In this document: in pieces, positions 23,657-35,265 of the stretch
Numbering within the stretch: the stretch's first letter is position 1
Layout of the letters: every line of letters starts with the position of its first letter
The notes under the pieces: model-generated
What the model saw: only the letters and a program-made list of their open reading frames with translations
The model's database searches: none
Told to the model about the DNA's origin: nothing
Position numbers and translations under genes: made by a program
Source: Maratus speciosus
Taxonomy: Eukaryota; Arthropoda; Arachnida; Araneae; Salticidae
Reading direction: 5' to 3'
Assembly: GCA_963932465.1 (NCBI GenBank)
Contig: OZ010800.1
Span: forward strand, 30,568,852-30,632,851
DNA: 64,000 bases

Positions 23657-24399
23657 GTTGTGTATATGGCATTGGCGTCAGAAAAACATCGCGCCAATAT
23701 GACATCTCTGCCGAAACTTTAATATTTAATGTTTAAACTCTTCGCTCCAACCCACTTGCATATAGTACAAACTATAACACAGCTAGCGCAAAATAATAGA
23801 CAGTTTGGTACTTTTCCACTGTAGGGGCTTTGGCGTTTTTTTTTAAAGCTTGGTGTAATTTGGGCATCAGAAAGTGAGATTTGGGTACTTTTCCGTTATA
23901 CGGATACCATTGTCGCCAAGCGTAATAGTTGGCGCAAAATGAAAATCACGTGAATTGAAGCATTTGAAAAATAAAAGAAAAAACATGTCGGTACTAAAGT
24001 GAGCATTTAAAAAAAAAAAAAAACATTTGAAAATTCCAGACTTTTACGAACTATTTCATTAAATCACAAATATATACTTAAAATAAGTGAACAAATAAGT
24101 GTTATAAAATAAAGCAATAAAATAAAACTCATATTAAACTGCTAGCATAAAATTACAAATATCTTTTAGCATTTTGAAATAATTGGCACTTTAGCATACA
24201 TTTTGGCATGGTCGTATAACGGGAAAATATCGAGATTTGTTGTCAAATCATATAAACAGCTATGAAAACAAACTTGATAAGCGTTTTCGTTTGTTTTATA
24301 TGTTTATTTTATGTGTGTATTATTCATGTTTTTATGTACAAATTACATCTGTTTCTGTATAAAATTAGATAAACGGCTTTTTTATGTTAAATAAATCGT

Positions 24400-24870
24400 A
24401 TAAATATCGAAAAAAATGCATGTGTATATAAAATGAAACAATGGATATGTTCCCGGAAAATATGTTGCCAAATTTCCTTTTTCGCCAAGGCACCTATACT
24501 GGAAAAGTACCTAAAGCACATTAAAATTGCACAGTTAGGAGCTCACACAGTACAGCGTCGGCTATTGGCGGTTATTTTATTAGTAGCATCGGGAGGAAGA
24601 TGTAAAGATGTACTTTAAATTCTCACTCATAGATTTTGAAAAAATATCTTAAAAGAGCGGAGTTTAAATTAAATTTCGGAGACCTCCTTTATGAAAGATT
24701 AATTGTTTTAAATGGGAATTTCGCCAAATTAGCCAGCTGTCACAAAGTTGGCTAACATTTGGCGCTACTGTGGTAACCCTGCATTAGTATATTTTCACAA
24801 TTACTCATCTCAATGAGGCGGTCCTACCGGAAACGTGAGGGACACACAGAGACTTGGATTTTATATAAAT
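24400..24870 (-). repeat. dispersed repeat family D, inverted copy
   Basis: The reverse complement matches 43241-43805 and 44893-45420. Landmarks are ATCTATTTATATAAAATCC at its start, GTGTCCCTCAC, and GTACGTCTTTACATCTTC-like blocks. The 61-codon frame at 24433-24618 lies inside it and is not a gene. Confidence 0.8.
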
Positions 24871-26290
24871 AGATTTCATGTATAATACGAATAATACGTA
24901 TATAGCATTTACAGGAACACATTATATAAAATATTTCAGATACTATATTGTATCCGAAGTGCTGTACATTAGCGATAACGGCTGGAAATGCATTTTTAAT
25001 TATGGTATGCGCTTTTATGATTCACTATATTTATGCATAGTATAGGTGTATATAAATGCTATAATTCCTATATAGGGCTACACCAAAGTATTCGTAAGGG
25101 TTACTGGGTATAGCCGCAAATTGCTTAAAGGTCGTTTTCAAATGAGTTATGCTTCTTTCGCTGAACTGCATTTAATTTACTAAGAAATGTTTCTAGAATA
25201 TAGATAAAATGATATACAGGATCACGTAAAGAATTGAATACATGGCCGGCTATAAATTATAATTTCTGGAAATTTCATTTCAGCAGTTTTAAGAGTGTCT
25301 TAGTTTGAATTAAATTTTAACTAAATAGTGGCGTGTAATAAAGATTCTAGGTAAACTACAGGTTTGTACAAAAGTATTCAAGCATGTTTCCATATATTAG
25401 TATAAATTGCTGAAAGAGAATTTCAACATGTTAGGCGTTTTCTTGCTCAACTAAATTTTCCTGTTATATAGTATATATACACTGAAAAAAATGGATACTC
25501 AAAATTGAGTAAAAAGTACACAATTTTAAATGCGTCACATACTCAAAATATCTCCTATACAAATGTACTCAAAGTTGAGAAACACATGTAATCATTTTTT
25601 CCCATGGTTGTGATCAAATATGAATCGTAATGTACTGCCCCCCCCCCCCCAAAAAAAACCCCTGAAAATTAAAGTAAAAATGTACTGACATTTATTTCCC
25701 TTTCAAAGTTATTAACAAGAAACGTTTAATTGATTATTTATTAAGAAAAATAGCAAAATTCTTAACAAGATACACAAATAAAATATTTTTATGACAAGAG
25801 CATTATTTCCAAGCACTTTTAAACTATTTTAAAATACTGTGCATAATTTAATATTTAGTTTAATAAACATCATTTATGCCGCCAAAATGAAATGAACTAT
25901 TACAAGATACAAAATTATTCGTTTGTTTCGGTTTGATAAAATGTGATATTTCAAAATAGAGAAAGCATATGTTCATTTTTGATCCAAAAATATTCAATTC
26001 GATATGAGTACATCGGTTTACTCATTTTTGAGTACTTGATTTTTTTTTCAGTGTATCAACCTACAGATCACATACAGGGCTGCTCAGAAGAATTGGAAAA
26101 CATATTTGGCTATGGACGGTAACTGCTGAAATCAGTTTTTCAAATGTTTTATGCGTTTTCTAAAATGTTTACTTAGTTATCTTATTTACGTTATTTCCCT
26201 AAATTACGATGTCTTGTTAGCGCATTCAGGAAGTGCTGGAAAGTATTTCATAATCTATGCTTAACGCATGATTTTTCTTACTTGTTTTTT
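24870..26290 (+). repeat. dispersed repeat family C, copy 4, interrupted at 25480
   Basis: Colinear with 15120-15930 on both sides of the insertion. Left of it, GTTATATAGTATATATA; right of it, TATCAAC then the CAGGGCTGCTCAGAAGAATT rung. The undisturbed site at about 15715-15730 confirms where the insertion went in. Confidence 0.9.
25480..26053. mobile_element. 574-bp TA-flanked MITE (Tc1/mariner-type), CACTG ends
   Basis: The left end is CACTGAAAAAAATGGATACT. The right end, read inverted, is CACTGAAAAAAAATCAAGTA. TA lies on both sides (25478-25479, 26054-26055). Short palindromes sit just inside both ends: TACTCAAAATTGAGTA and TACTCATTTTTGAGTA. It is inserted in a family C copy whose empty site is seen at about 15725. 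No transposase frame. Confidence 0.93.
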
Positions 26291-26689
26291 CTATTTCCCA
26301 GATCAGTCTTTTCCTATGAAACATACCAAATCTATTTAACTCATATACACAAAATACAATATACATGGGAATAAAAAATTTTAAAAAATATTGCTTATCA
26401 TACCGTTCTATAAATAATATCTGTATTAATATCCGTTAGACTCCATGTTCGTATTTAATAAAGCAATGAAAAAACACAACACATAAAAAACTTACACAAT
26501 CTAAATAGCAATCTTGAACTCAATATCAAGCTTATAACTTAATAAAAAAAATATCTCAGTTTATAAGCATTGTTTTTTAAGTGGAGAAATTAAAAATGTT
26601 TTAGAACAATAGGGCTCCAAAATAGCGATATTTTGCTAAAAAGTACGGTAAAAAGATAAGATTTCATATTTACAACAAAAGTTTTTTTA
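26291..26689. other. AT-rich DNA, nothing recognised
   Basis: Short frames only. No repeat partner seen in the window. Confidence 0.4.
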
Positions 26690-26821
26690 TTTCATTAATC
26701 GCAGAATTAATACTTAGAAAATTTTCCAGAGAGAAACATTTGCCTTATATACAATATTTCAAATGAAAATCAAATTTCAAATTAATAGCTTAAAAGTCGC
26801 AAAGGCCAACATAATGAATAA

Positions 26822-26896
26822 GATTCCATTCCGGGACTCGAACCCGCGCCATCAGTATAGCACACTAACATTCTACCGACTAAACCACATGGAACG
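26822..26896 (-). mobile_element. tRNA-like segment (SINE head or tRNA pseudogene)
   Basis: Read on the minus strand it has an A-box (TGGTTTAGTCGGTAGAATG), a 5-bp anticodon-type stem TTAGT/ACTGA around a 7-base loop GTGCTAT, and a perfect B-box region GGTTCGAGTCCC. The loop would give anticodon GCT, but it has no long serine-type variable arm. The acceptor stem (TTCCATG / TGGAA) is partly paired. Repetition of the unit with flanks argues for a mobile repeat rather than a functional tRNA gene. Confidence 0.65.
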
Positions 26897-27329
26897 TCAC
26901 CCAGCCTGTAAAATTTCTCACTATTACATGTTGGTAAGGCAACAAACGCAGCACAAGATAGAATATTTATCGTGAGCCACCGACATGGGGTAAAGACGAA
27001 ACTTAATTAAATCGAGCATCGATTGAATCTATATTAATACTTAAAAATTTTTCCAGGGAGAAACATTCGCCTTGCATATAATATTTCAAAGTAAAATTGC
27101 CTTTTAAGCAATTAATTTGAAATTTGATTTTCATTTGAAATGTTGTATGCAAGGCGAATGGTTTTGTCTGGAAAATTTTACAAGTATTAATATAGTTTCA
27201 ATCGATGTTGGATTTAATTAAGTTTCATTTTTGCCCCATGTCGATGGCTCACGATAAAGATTCCATCTTGTGTTGCATTTGTAGCCTTGCCAACATGTAA
27301 TTGTGAGAAATTTTCCAGGCTGGGTATAG

Positions 27330-27397
27330 TTCCATTTGGTTTAGTCGGTAGAATGTCAGTGCGCTATACTGATGGCCCGGGTCCGAGTCCCAGCATG
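27330..27397 (+). mobile_element. tRNA-like segment, inverted partner
   Basis: The same structure as the copy at 26822-26896 on the opposite strand: A-box TGGTTTAGTCGGTAGAATG, anticodon-type stem TCAGT/ACTGA with loop GCGCTAT, B-box GGTCCGAGTCCC with one change from consensus. More decayed than its partner. Confidence 0.6.
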
Positions 27398-27469
27398 CAA
27401 TCCTTTTCACTACGTTCGCCTTTGCGACTGTATTTGTAATATGTAATATTGTCTGTTGGAGAAAGGGCT

Positions 27470-28745
27470 GTCACCCTCAATTTCCAACCATAACGTTTGA
27501 AATTGGCTTGGTGCTTCATGAGATTGCGTCGAAATCGCAATTTAGAACGTTTTTAGAACACTTTTGAGCATTTTCACCACTTTTAAATTTCGAATTTTTA
27601 AGAAATGTTCTTAAAGACATTTATATCTTATAAGTAACTACCATGCAAAATTTCATGTTTCTATGCCCTTCAGTAACATAAAAATCGCATTGTTAGAACG
27701 TTATTTGCTGTTGCAGTAGCATTTACGTAAGATATAGCCTATGTCGGAACAGAGAATAACACAATCATTTTGATATCGTAAATTTTGAAATCGGTTTGAT
27801 ACTTCCTGAGATTGCGTAGAATTTGCCATTTAGAACGTTTTTTAGAACACTTTTCACGCATTTTCCCTCTTTTAAATTTCGAATTTTTTAAGAAATGTTC
27901 TTAGAGATCATTTATATCTAATACGTAACTACCATGCCAAATTTCATGTTTCTAGGCCATTCAGTAACACAAAAATCGCATTGTTAGAACGTTCTTTGCT
28001 CTTGCACCCCTTTTGAGGTAGTAGAGACATCAGATATTGCCTATATTGGAATAAGTGCGGTCACCATAATTTTCACAAAATTATTTTAGAAATAGGTTCC
28101 TGGATTTCGTAGAAATCATAATTTTGAACGCTTTTCACACATTTTCACCCCTTTTAAATTTCATTTTTTTTTTTGGAAATGTTCTTAGAGATCATTTATA
28201 GCTAATAAGTAACTACCATGCCGAATTGCATGTTTCTAGGTGCTTCATTATCACTAAAATCGCATTTTTAGAACGTTTTTTTCTCCTGTTCCCCCTTTGG
28301 AGTAGTTTCACAGACATAAAAAAAAACTATCTTGGGGCAAGTACTGACACCATCATTTTCGCACCACTATTTTCGAAATCGGTTCAGTACTCCTTGCGTA
28401 TAAATTGCAATTTAGAAAGTTGTTTAGAACACGTTTCGCGCATTTTCACCCCTTTTAATTTAAGATTTTTTTTAGGAAAGGTTCTTACAGACCATTTATA
28501 TCTAATAATTAACTACCGTGCAAAATTTCATGTTTCTAGGCCCTTCAGTAACACAAAAATCGCACTTTTAGATGGTCTTGCGCTCTTTTTGGTTTAGTGG
28601 AACCGACATAAAATATAACCTATGTTGGCGCAAGGGCTGTCATCATCATTTTAACACCATTACTTTTGAAATCGGTTCGGTAGTTACAGAGATTACTTCC
28701 TACAAAACAAACAAACAAACAATTTTTACTTCTTTATAATACTAG
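27470..28745 (+). repeat. tandem array, about four units of 284-300 bp
   Basis: CTACC(A/G)TGC recurs at 27638, 27929, 28213 and 28513. Each unit also contains AGTAACACAAAAATCGCA-like and GAAATCGGTT-like blocks. The array ends in (CAAA)n, then TTATAATACTAGTATAGATC, a tail like those of other repeats here. A 123-codon frame at 28226-28597 is open across more than one unit and translates repeat sequence, not a recognisable protein. An inverted single unit lies at 16855-17215. Confidence 0.9.
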
Positions 28746-30825
28746 TATAGATCAGCAATTTTTCTTTCCCACCATAACACACTTCTCTGTTACCTGGCGT
28801 TCCATTTCCCATTATTTCAAATACAGACTCTTTTTTTTTATGTATCTCATAATGTATACTCTTCCGTGTATATGACGCCTGCACAAGAGCCATAAGAATT
28901 AAACCCACTACTTTCTGTAACGTCTATTTGAGATATTATTAATTTCATAAGATTGGCTGTGCCTGGTTTAGATATTTCGAATATTTCCAAGTTAAAGGTG
29001 TTCAATACAGTCAGTTTTTGACATAGCCTCTTTGAAACACTTATTTAACTACAAGAAAACACTATTGAATGATCATGTGTAAATTACTAATTTTTGAACT
29101 CAACAAAGCTTAATTAAATACAATTTCTGCTTTATATCATTTTAATGTAATATATGATAATACCTGAGTAAATCTCGTAAAAGTCTCTACGCTTCCACTG
29201 CAGGTAAATGGTACAAACGTTCACGGTCTTGAGGTTGATACAGTTATTTGAATTTCTAAATTTAAAAAGAAAAAGTTTGATCCATTTTTGGGATTATTCG
29301 TCGCGTTTAGGCAGTTAATGGGTGAGGAATAATGTACGATGTCTATTGCAATGGGAAAATTTTTTAAAGAAAATATTATTAATGCAGTGAAAAGTTTCGT
29401 GTTTTTTTCGTGAAGTTTGATATTTCAATATATATCATTTATATACGATTTTTATGTCCATATTTTAAGTAAAACAAATTTTCCGAATTTATGGGTCGTC
29501 ACAATTAGGCGCAATGACCTTAATTAAGAATTGACTAAATGTTTTTAAAATAAACTTTTGCTGCATGGCTAGCAAGACGTTTTTTACTGTACTATGGAAA
29601 TAAAAATAATATATATTTCTATCTCTTTTAATCAGTAACTTTCTTACATGAGTCACAAGTTTCAAAAACCCTTTTGATAGACAAACTTGATGACAAGTAT
29701 TTATTTGAAGAAAAATGCTATCTCAGAATAAACAGAACATTTAATATATGAAAACGAACACTGAATATATACATAAACTAGCTTTTACACACCTTTCGTT
29801 AAAATGCCGTATATGTGGTTCACAAAACAAAACGTAAAACAGATTGTAATAAACAAGGGTCTTTTCAGTTCACCTCAGCTTTTTTGACGGCGGCGCACCA
29901 CGGAGTCTGTAAGTCAGTAACCGCAACAACTATATTTAATTTAATACCACAAGTTTTATAGAACGAATTATGAGTCGGAAATATAGCGCTATATAGTTTC
30001 ATTTAATACACAGTGACAGAGATGGGTGAATATAAAAAAGTACTGCATAAAATCGTTCCTTGTAGGATATATAAACCGAAAATAGAATCAATGCATTTAT
30101 TTTAATTAATAACATTAAATCTAAAATTTCTTGCATTTCTAACTAATACAAAGTGAGGGACAGTTAAACTATTTTTCGAAAATGCATAAAGCTAAGTTTA
30201 CACAGCCATGTTTGTCATTAATAATGAGCGATTCTGGAGAAAATGTAGTTTCAAGTATACGCGAGTTACAATAACAACTAAAATAAAAGCATTTATTATA
30301 CACAAAACCACACTTTCTAAATTACACTATTTGAGTTTCAACCTGATTATGAAACATGTCACAAGCATAAAAAAGCAGCTCCCCAAGTTTCAAGAAAGAA
30401 GAGGAAAGTGAATCAACATAGTTTGTCATGTTATTCATCTTCCTTATTAAAATTTGTACAATCCTGCCTCATAGGTATCTGAAGATAGCTATTGGAAAAT
30501 TGTAAAAAAATAGCCACTCTAGTTGTTGACCAATTACATCTAAGAAGCCTATATTTATTGCAAGTTTTAACTGAATATCGAGATCATTAAAATTTTATGC
30601 ATTAGATCTTTCTATTAGTGCGGCTACAAAATTTGAGTAACACATATACTGTTACACAAGCGCACAGTGACACAAAGATTTTCCAAAAATATTCATATCG
30701 TTTTCAAACATCCCGGAAAATATAGATGCATAAAAGAAAGCGTGCGACGAATAATAATAGAACATTACTTCAAGCCAAACACGGATTTTCATTTAAAACT
30801 TTGACAATAATGCGGATAATCTGCA
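28746..30825. other. AT-rich, mostly single-copy DNA
   Basis: No long frame. One candidate exon (29869-29908) is listed separately. The 67-codon frame at 30208-30411 has no recognisable feature. Confidence 0.35.
29869..29908 (+). other. candidate 40-nt exon
   Basis: A GC-rich 40-base island lies between GGTCTTTTCAG and GTAAGTCAG, a good acceptor and a strong donor. Two of its three frames are open (FTSAFLTAAHHGV or HLSFFDGGAPRS). The signals could be chance, and I recognise no protein. Confidence 0.22.
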
Positions 30826-33381
30826 TATATAAAAGGCAATGTCCCGCTTACAGACTCATCATTACCCAGCCCAAATTGTTGAACCTAGAAACAGGAAAAT
30901 TTGGGGAAACATACTTCTTATGATATAAGGGAGTACTAAGGAAGGATTTTTGAAAATCCCCCCTTCCTAAAGCGGTTGAAAGAGGTGTCGAAAATTTTAG
31001 AACATGTGTAATATCTCAGCAGCCGTTTTAGGTATGAGCGTGCAATTTCAGAAAATAAATCTACTAAAAAAGTAATTAAACACATGTTTCAGCGATTTTA
31101 AAATTTCTCCTTTTAAGGGTATTAAAGAGGGGGTCGAACATTTTATAATATTTGGCCATATCTTGGCAATTTAAGAACTTTTTCAGAAACCCTCATGTTA
31201 TATATCATCGGAAAATCCTCAGACCATTCTTTTTTAATGTGAACCTTTCTTCCCCACTCACCCCAATCCTAACCCCAGGGATTCAATTATTCTAACTCAG
31301 TTCCTAATTAAGATACAGCGACCTCATTTGAAGGCTTGACCAAAGGTGAAACTATTCACAGACCTACAATTGGTGGGGTGTATTTTGACTCCAGACAGAT
31401 TGGGGGCATTCTCTAACCCTTGGGGATGAGGCGGAAATATATTTTCTCATGTGACATATCGTTTGAATGTTTTCGGCCCGTAGATTACTAAGGACACTCC
31501 TCCCCTCTAACTCATTTTTTTATCACTAGAGGGCCTTTTAAAATTATAATTAGTTCATTACTACCCCATGCAATTTTCCTAAAATTAAGAAAAAAATCGT
31601 CATAACAAATATCAACAATTAGCAGCTTCTCCCCTATTTTCACACAGTGAGAGGATAGGTTTTTTTTAGAAAAAATCGATATAAAACTAGTCGAATGTGG
31701 CAATCCCAAAACTTTCTTCTATCTCATACATGTTAATAATTCAAAATTCGCTATCACAGTGGCAAAATTAAATGACAATCTATGCCCATCGTGAGTATTA
31801 TGAAGTTAAGTGCATTAGTTCTGGAAATAGGACTATTTCGAATATCGTAAAAAAATGCAGCATAAAAGCGCCACTTGTTGGGCGATTTAAACCAAAACAT
31901 AGTCAGCAATAATATTTATCAAGGTGAGCATGAATTTGAAGTTTGATAAAAATTCGTGCATTAGTCCTTGAGATAGACCTATAACGAGAGTTGAGAAAAA
32001 TTCAGCATAGCAGCTCCACCTGTTGAGCGATTTACAACAAAACATAGTCAGCAATAATATTTATCAAGGTGTACCTGAATCTGAAGTTTGATGAAAATTC
32101 GTCCATCCATTCTTGAGAAAGAGCTGTTCCAGAAATCGTAAAAAAGCGGCATAGCAGCGCCACCTGTTGATCGATTTACACCAAACACTACTCAGCATCA
32201 ATTTATGTCAGGTACTACCTCAATATAAATTTCTGCTAAATTCCGTGCATCAGTTGTTGAGATAGAGCGCCCACAACATTTATGTCACATGCAGACAGTC
32301 ACAGACTCAAAGACTCACAAACAGACATTTTGTATAAATATGTTTTTTGGAATCTCTGATCTCTAAAACGTATATATCCGTCAAAAACCTGAATTCATAA
32401 ATTTTCACGAATACAGTACTTTCTTCTTGTAAAGAAGGTAGAAGAAAATAAAAATAAATGATACAATGTCCTGCTCACTGACACACTATCGCCCTGCCCA
32501 AATTACTGAACCTAGATGCATGCAAATTGGGTGCAACATACTTCTTATGACATAAAGGAAAATACTAGGGAGGATATTTGAAAACTACCCCCCAAGGGAG
32601 TTAAAAGTAGGTTTTAGAGAATGTGACCATGTCTGAGCAACCTTTTTATGTAGGAGCGTGAAATTCCAGAGAATAAACCTACTAAAAAAATGATTAAAAA
32701 TATGTTTCAGAGATTTGAGAAATTCTGCTCTTAAGAGGACTAAAGGGGTGGGGGGGTCGAAAATTTAAGAATATTTGGCATATCTCGGCAATCTTCAAAC
32801 TTTTTAGAAATCATCATGTGATATATCATCAAAAAATCCTCGGACACTCTTCCATATTAAGAACCTTTCTTCCCCCTCACCGCAATTCTCCACCCCCCGG
32901 GATTCAATTTTCTAACTCAGCTCCTAATAAAGCTACAGCGAGATTCAACCACATTTGAAGGCTTGACCGACGGTGAAACAACTCACAGAGCTCCAGTTGC
33001 TGGGGTCTATTTTGACACCAGACAATTAAGGTCATTCCCCCTTGAGGATGAGACGGAAATGGATTTTTTCATGTGACATATCATTTGAAAGCTTTCCGCC
33101 TGTAGATTACTATGCAGCCCGCCCCCCTCTTAACAAATTTTTTATCATTAGAGGGTCTTTTAAAATTTTATATTGTTCATTACTACCCCATACAATTTGC
33201 CGAAAATTATGAAAAAAATCGTCATAACAAATCTCAACAATTAGCAGCTTCTCCCCCATTTTCACGCAGTGAGCGGTACGTATTTCAGACAAAATCGAGT
33301 TAATATATAACATCATGCAAATTTAATTTCGTTTGCGAGTATTATCACGGGCCCTGGCAACGCCAGGCGGGTAGCTAGTAT
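30826..33381 (-). repeat. dispersed repeat family E, composite copy
   Basis: On the minus strand the head TACTAGCTACCCGCCTGGCG, with a GGCGTTGCC/GGGCCCG hairpin, is at 33381. The tail TTTGGGCTGGG...GCGGGACATTGCC lies at about 30826-30880. Two body units (30880-31740 and 32490-33300) are in the same orientation about 1.6 kb apart, separated by a small minisatellite-bearing segment. A family E copy in the opposite orientation starts at 34141. Confidence 0.85.
31790..32300 (+). repeat. three tandem units of about 145 bp
   Basis: AGTCAGCAAT-like anchors lie at 31901, 32046 and 32190. Each unit contains a variant of AGC(G/T)CCAC(C/T)TGTTG. Downstream is CAGACAGTCACAGACTC and a (T/A)-rich tail, as at the end of a short retroelement. 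Confidence 0.85.
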
Positions 33382-34140
33382 AATGATATTCCGTACCTAT
33401 GAATTTTGCTTTATGTGAAAGTGGCGAGATCACAGAGGAATGTTTAAAATCACTCCCAATGGATCCATATAACACTGAAAGAGCCATTCCATGATTAAGA
33501 ATGCAACTAATTTTACACTGATAGAATTACAGTGCATATCGAGCACTTTGTATACCTTTCCAGTATACACAAAATAATGTTATTCAACTGAAACTTTCTC
33601 TATCTTTAATATTGTTGAAACTCTAAACGTAAATCCCGTTTTGGCATTTATTGGACGTCCTATATTTTTACCAGAATATACAGTGCCAGCAAAAAAAAAT
33701 CTTGGCAGTCATTGAAAACTTTATAAAAAGCTCTCTTTTCAAAACATTAGCAGAACTAAAAAAAGGAAAGCGCTCAGTTCTCTCAAGCTGCAAGGGTCAC
33801 TCTTCCACGTGACCAACGCACGATAGAAACTCTCACTCGCCTCTTCAATTAAACGCACAAAAAATTTAAATAAAACACGAGAACGTTGAGATTGTGGCTT
33901 GAATGCCAAGATTTTTTTACTGGCACTGTACTACAGTTTGTTACCCTCGTCCTTATAAAAATATCATTTGTCTTGAGTATTTTCACTTCAGTTATTTTGT
34001 ATAGACAGTTTACGAACATCCTGTATACATATTTTTTGGCGGTGTGTGAAATTTCAAAAGCAGCCTTTCTGATTCGCTTCATTTCAAAAGTTCCTACGAA
34101 AAAATTCGATTACATTTCTTAAATTTGTGTTTTTATGTTT
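33382..34140. other. spacer between two opposed family E copies, with a Tc1-type MITE
   Basis: Apart from the element at 33681-33928, it holds AT-rich DNA and no gene. Frames at 33849-34122 run through the element's end and are chance. Confidence 0.5.
33681..33928. mobile_element. 248-bp Tc1/mariner-type MITE
   Basis: The left end reads CAGTGCCAGCAAAAAAAAAT. The right end, inverted, reads CAGTGCCAGTAAAAAAATCT, and both continue CTTGGCA. TA flanks both sides (33679-33680, 33929-33930). No transposase. Confidence 0.93.
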
Positions 34141-35265
34141 TACTAGCTGACCCGCTCGGTGTTGCCAGGACCCGAGTTAATATTCTTAAATTAACCTTAA
34201 ATGTGTATAATTTTATATCTTTAACTCAATTTTGTCTGAAAATGTACCCGCTCACTGTTTGAAAATGGAGGGGGGGGGGGGAGCTAATAATTGTTAGGAT
34301 TTGATGCGTAAAAGTTTTTCATAATTTTCAGAAAATTGTTTGGATTAGTAATAAACAAATAAAAATTTTAAAAGGCACTCTTGTGATGAAAAAATCAGTT
34401 ACGTGGGAGGGGGGAATAGCTTCTAAGTAATCTACAGGCCAGTAGCTTTCAAACGATATATCACATGAAAAATCCTTTTCCGCCTTCCCTCAAGGTGGAA
34501 ATGACCCCTAATAGCCCCTACCAATTGAAGGTTTGTGCGGTGTTTCACCTTCAGTCACGCTTTCAAAAAGGTCGAATCTCGCTGAAGCTTAATTAAGAGT
34601 TGAGGTAGAAAATTGGATCACTGGGGGAGGCAAATTGGAGTGAGGGGGGAAGAATGGTTCATAATATGAAAGAGTGGTCCGAGGATTTTCCGATGATTAT
34701 ATCACATGAGAGTTTCTGAAAAAGTTAAACAAATTGCCGATATATGGTCAAATAGTCTAAAATTTTCGACCACCCCATTAACCCCTTTAAGGAGGGTGAA
34801 TTTCTAAATTCGTTGAAACATGTGTTTAATTATTTTATAGTAAATTTATTTTCTGGAATTTCACGTTCCTGCCTAAAAAGGCTGCTGAGATATGGCCACA
34901 TGCTCTAAAATTTTCGACTTCTCCTTTTAACACCTTTAGGGGGGAAATTTTCAAAAAACCTTCATTAGTGCTCACATATATCATAAGAAGTATGTTTACC
35001 CCAATTTTCATGCTTCTAGGTTTAGTAGTTTGGGCTGGGCGATGATGAGTCAGTGAGTTGGACATTGCCTTTTATGTAGGCCAAATATTCTAAAATTTTC
35101 TACCCCCTCCCCTTTAACAACTTTAGGGGGTAGAATTTCTAAAATAGCTGAAATTTGTATTCAATTATTTTTTTAGTAAATTTATTTTCTTGAATTTCGC
35201 GCTTCTATCTAAAACGTCTGCTGAGATATGGCCATATGTTCTTAAAGTTTCGACAATTCCTTTAA
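34141..35265 (+). repeat. dispersed repeat family E, forward copy, left part
   Basis: Starts TACTAGCTGACCCGCTCGGT with GTTGCCAGGACCCG, and is the reverse complement of 33381 downward. A first tail (GGGCTGGGCGATGATGAGTC...GGACATTGCC) ends near 35075. A second partial unit follows and is cut at TTAA (35262-35265) by the element at 35266-37050. Confidence 0.88.

Larger units (their letters stand above)
22230..24510. repeat. cluster of nested GGTACTT-ended repeats
   Basis: GGTACTTTCCC (22239), GGTACTTTTCCACTG (23804), GGTACTTTTCCGTTATACGG (23909) and GGAAAAGTACC (24498) mark ends of related elements. TTGGCG/CGCCAA motifs recur throughout (22472, 23570, 23635, 23930). Copies overlap and are interrupted by a family C copy (22915-23480), so individual boundaries cannot be fixed by eye. 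Confidence 0.55.
26690..27420. repeat. large inverted repeat carrying two tRNA-like segments
   Basis: 26820-27100 and 27115-27415 are reverse complements with moderate divergence. Shared landmarks include ATCGTGAGCC, GACATGGGG, CTTAATTAAATC and AAGGCGAATG. The centre is near 27108. Left of the inverted pair (26690-26800) the minus strand repeats the outer part once more, so the unit (about 200 bp plus a tRNA-like 75 bp) is also arranged in tandem. Confidence 0.85.

Noticed and set aside
26822..26896. Functional tRNA-Ser(GCT) gene
   Set aside because: No long variable arm, imperfect acceptor stem, and the segment is part of a larger repeated unit.
28226..28597. 123-codon frame
   Set aside because: Lies in the 290-bp tandem array. 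The translation repeats with the units and matches no known protein.
27470..28745. CRISPR-like array
   Set aside because: Units are about 290 bp and fully repeated with no unique spacers. The context is eukaryotic.
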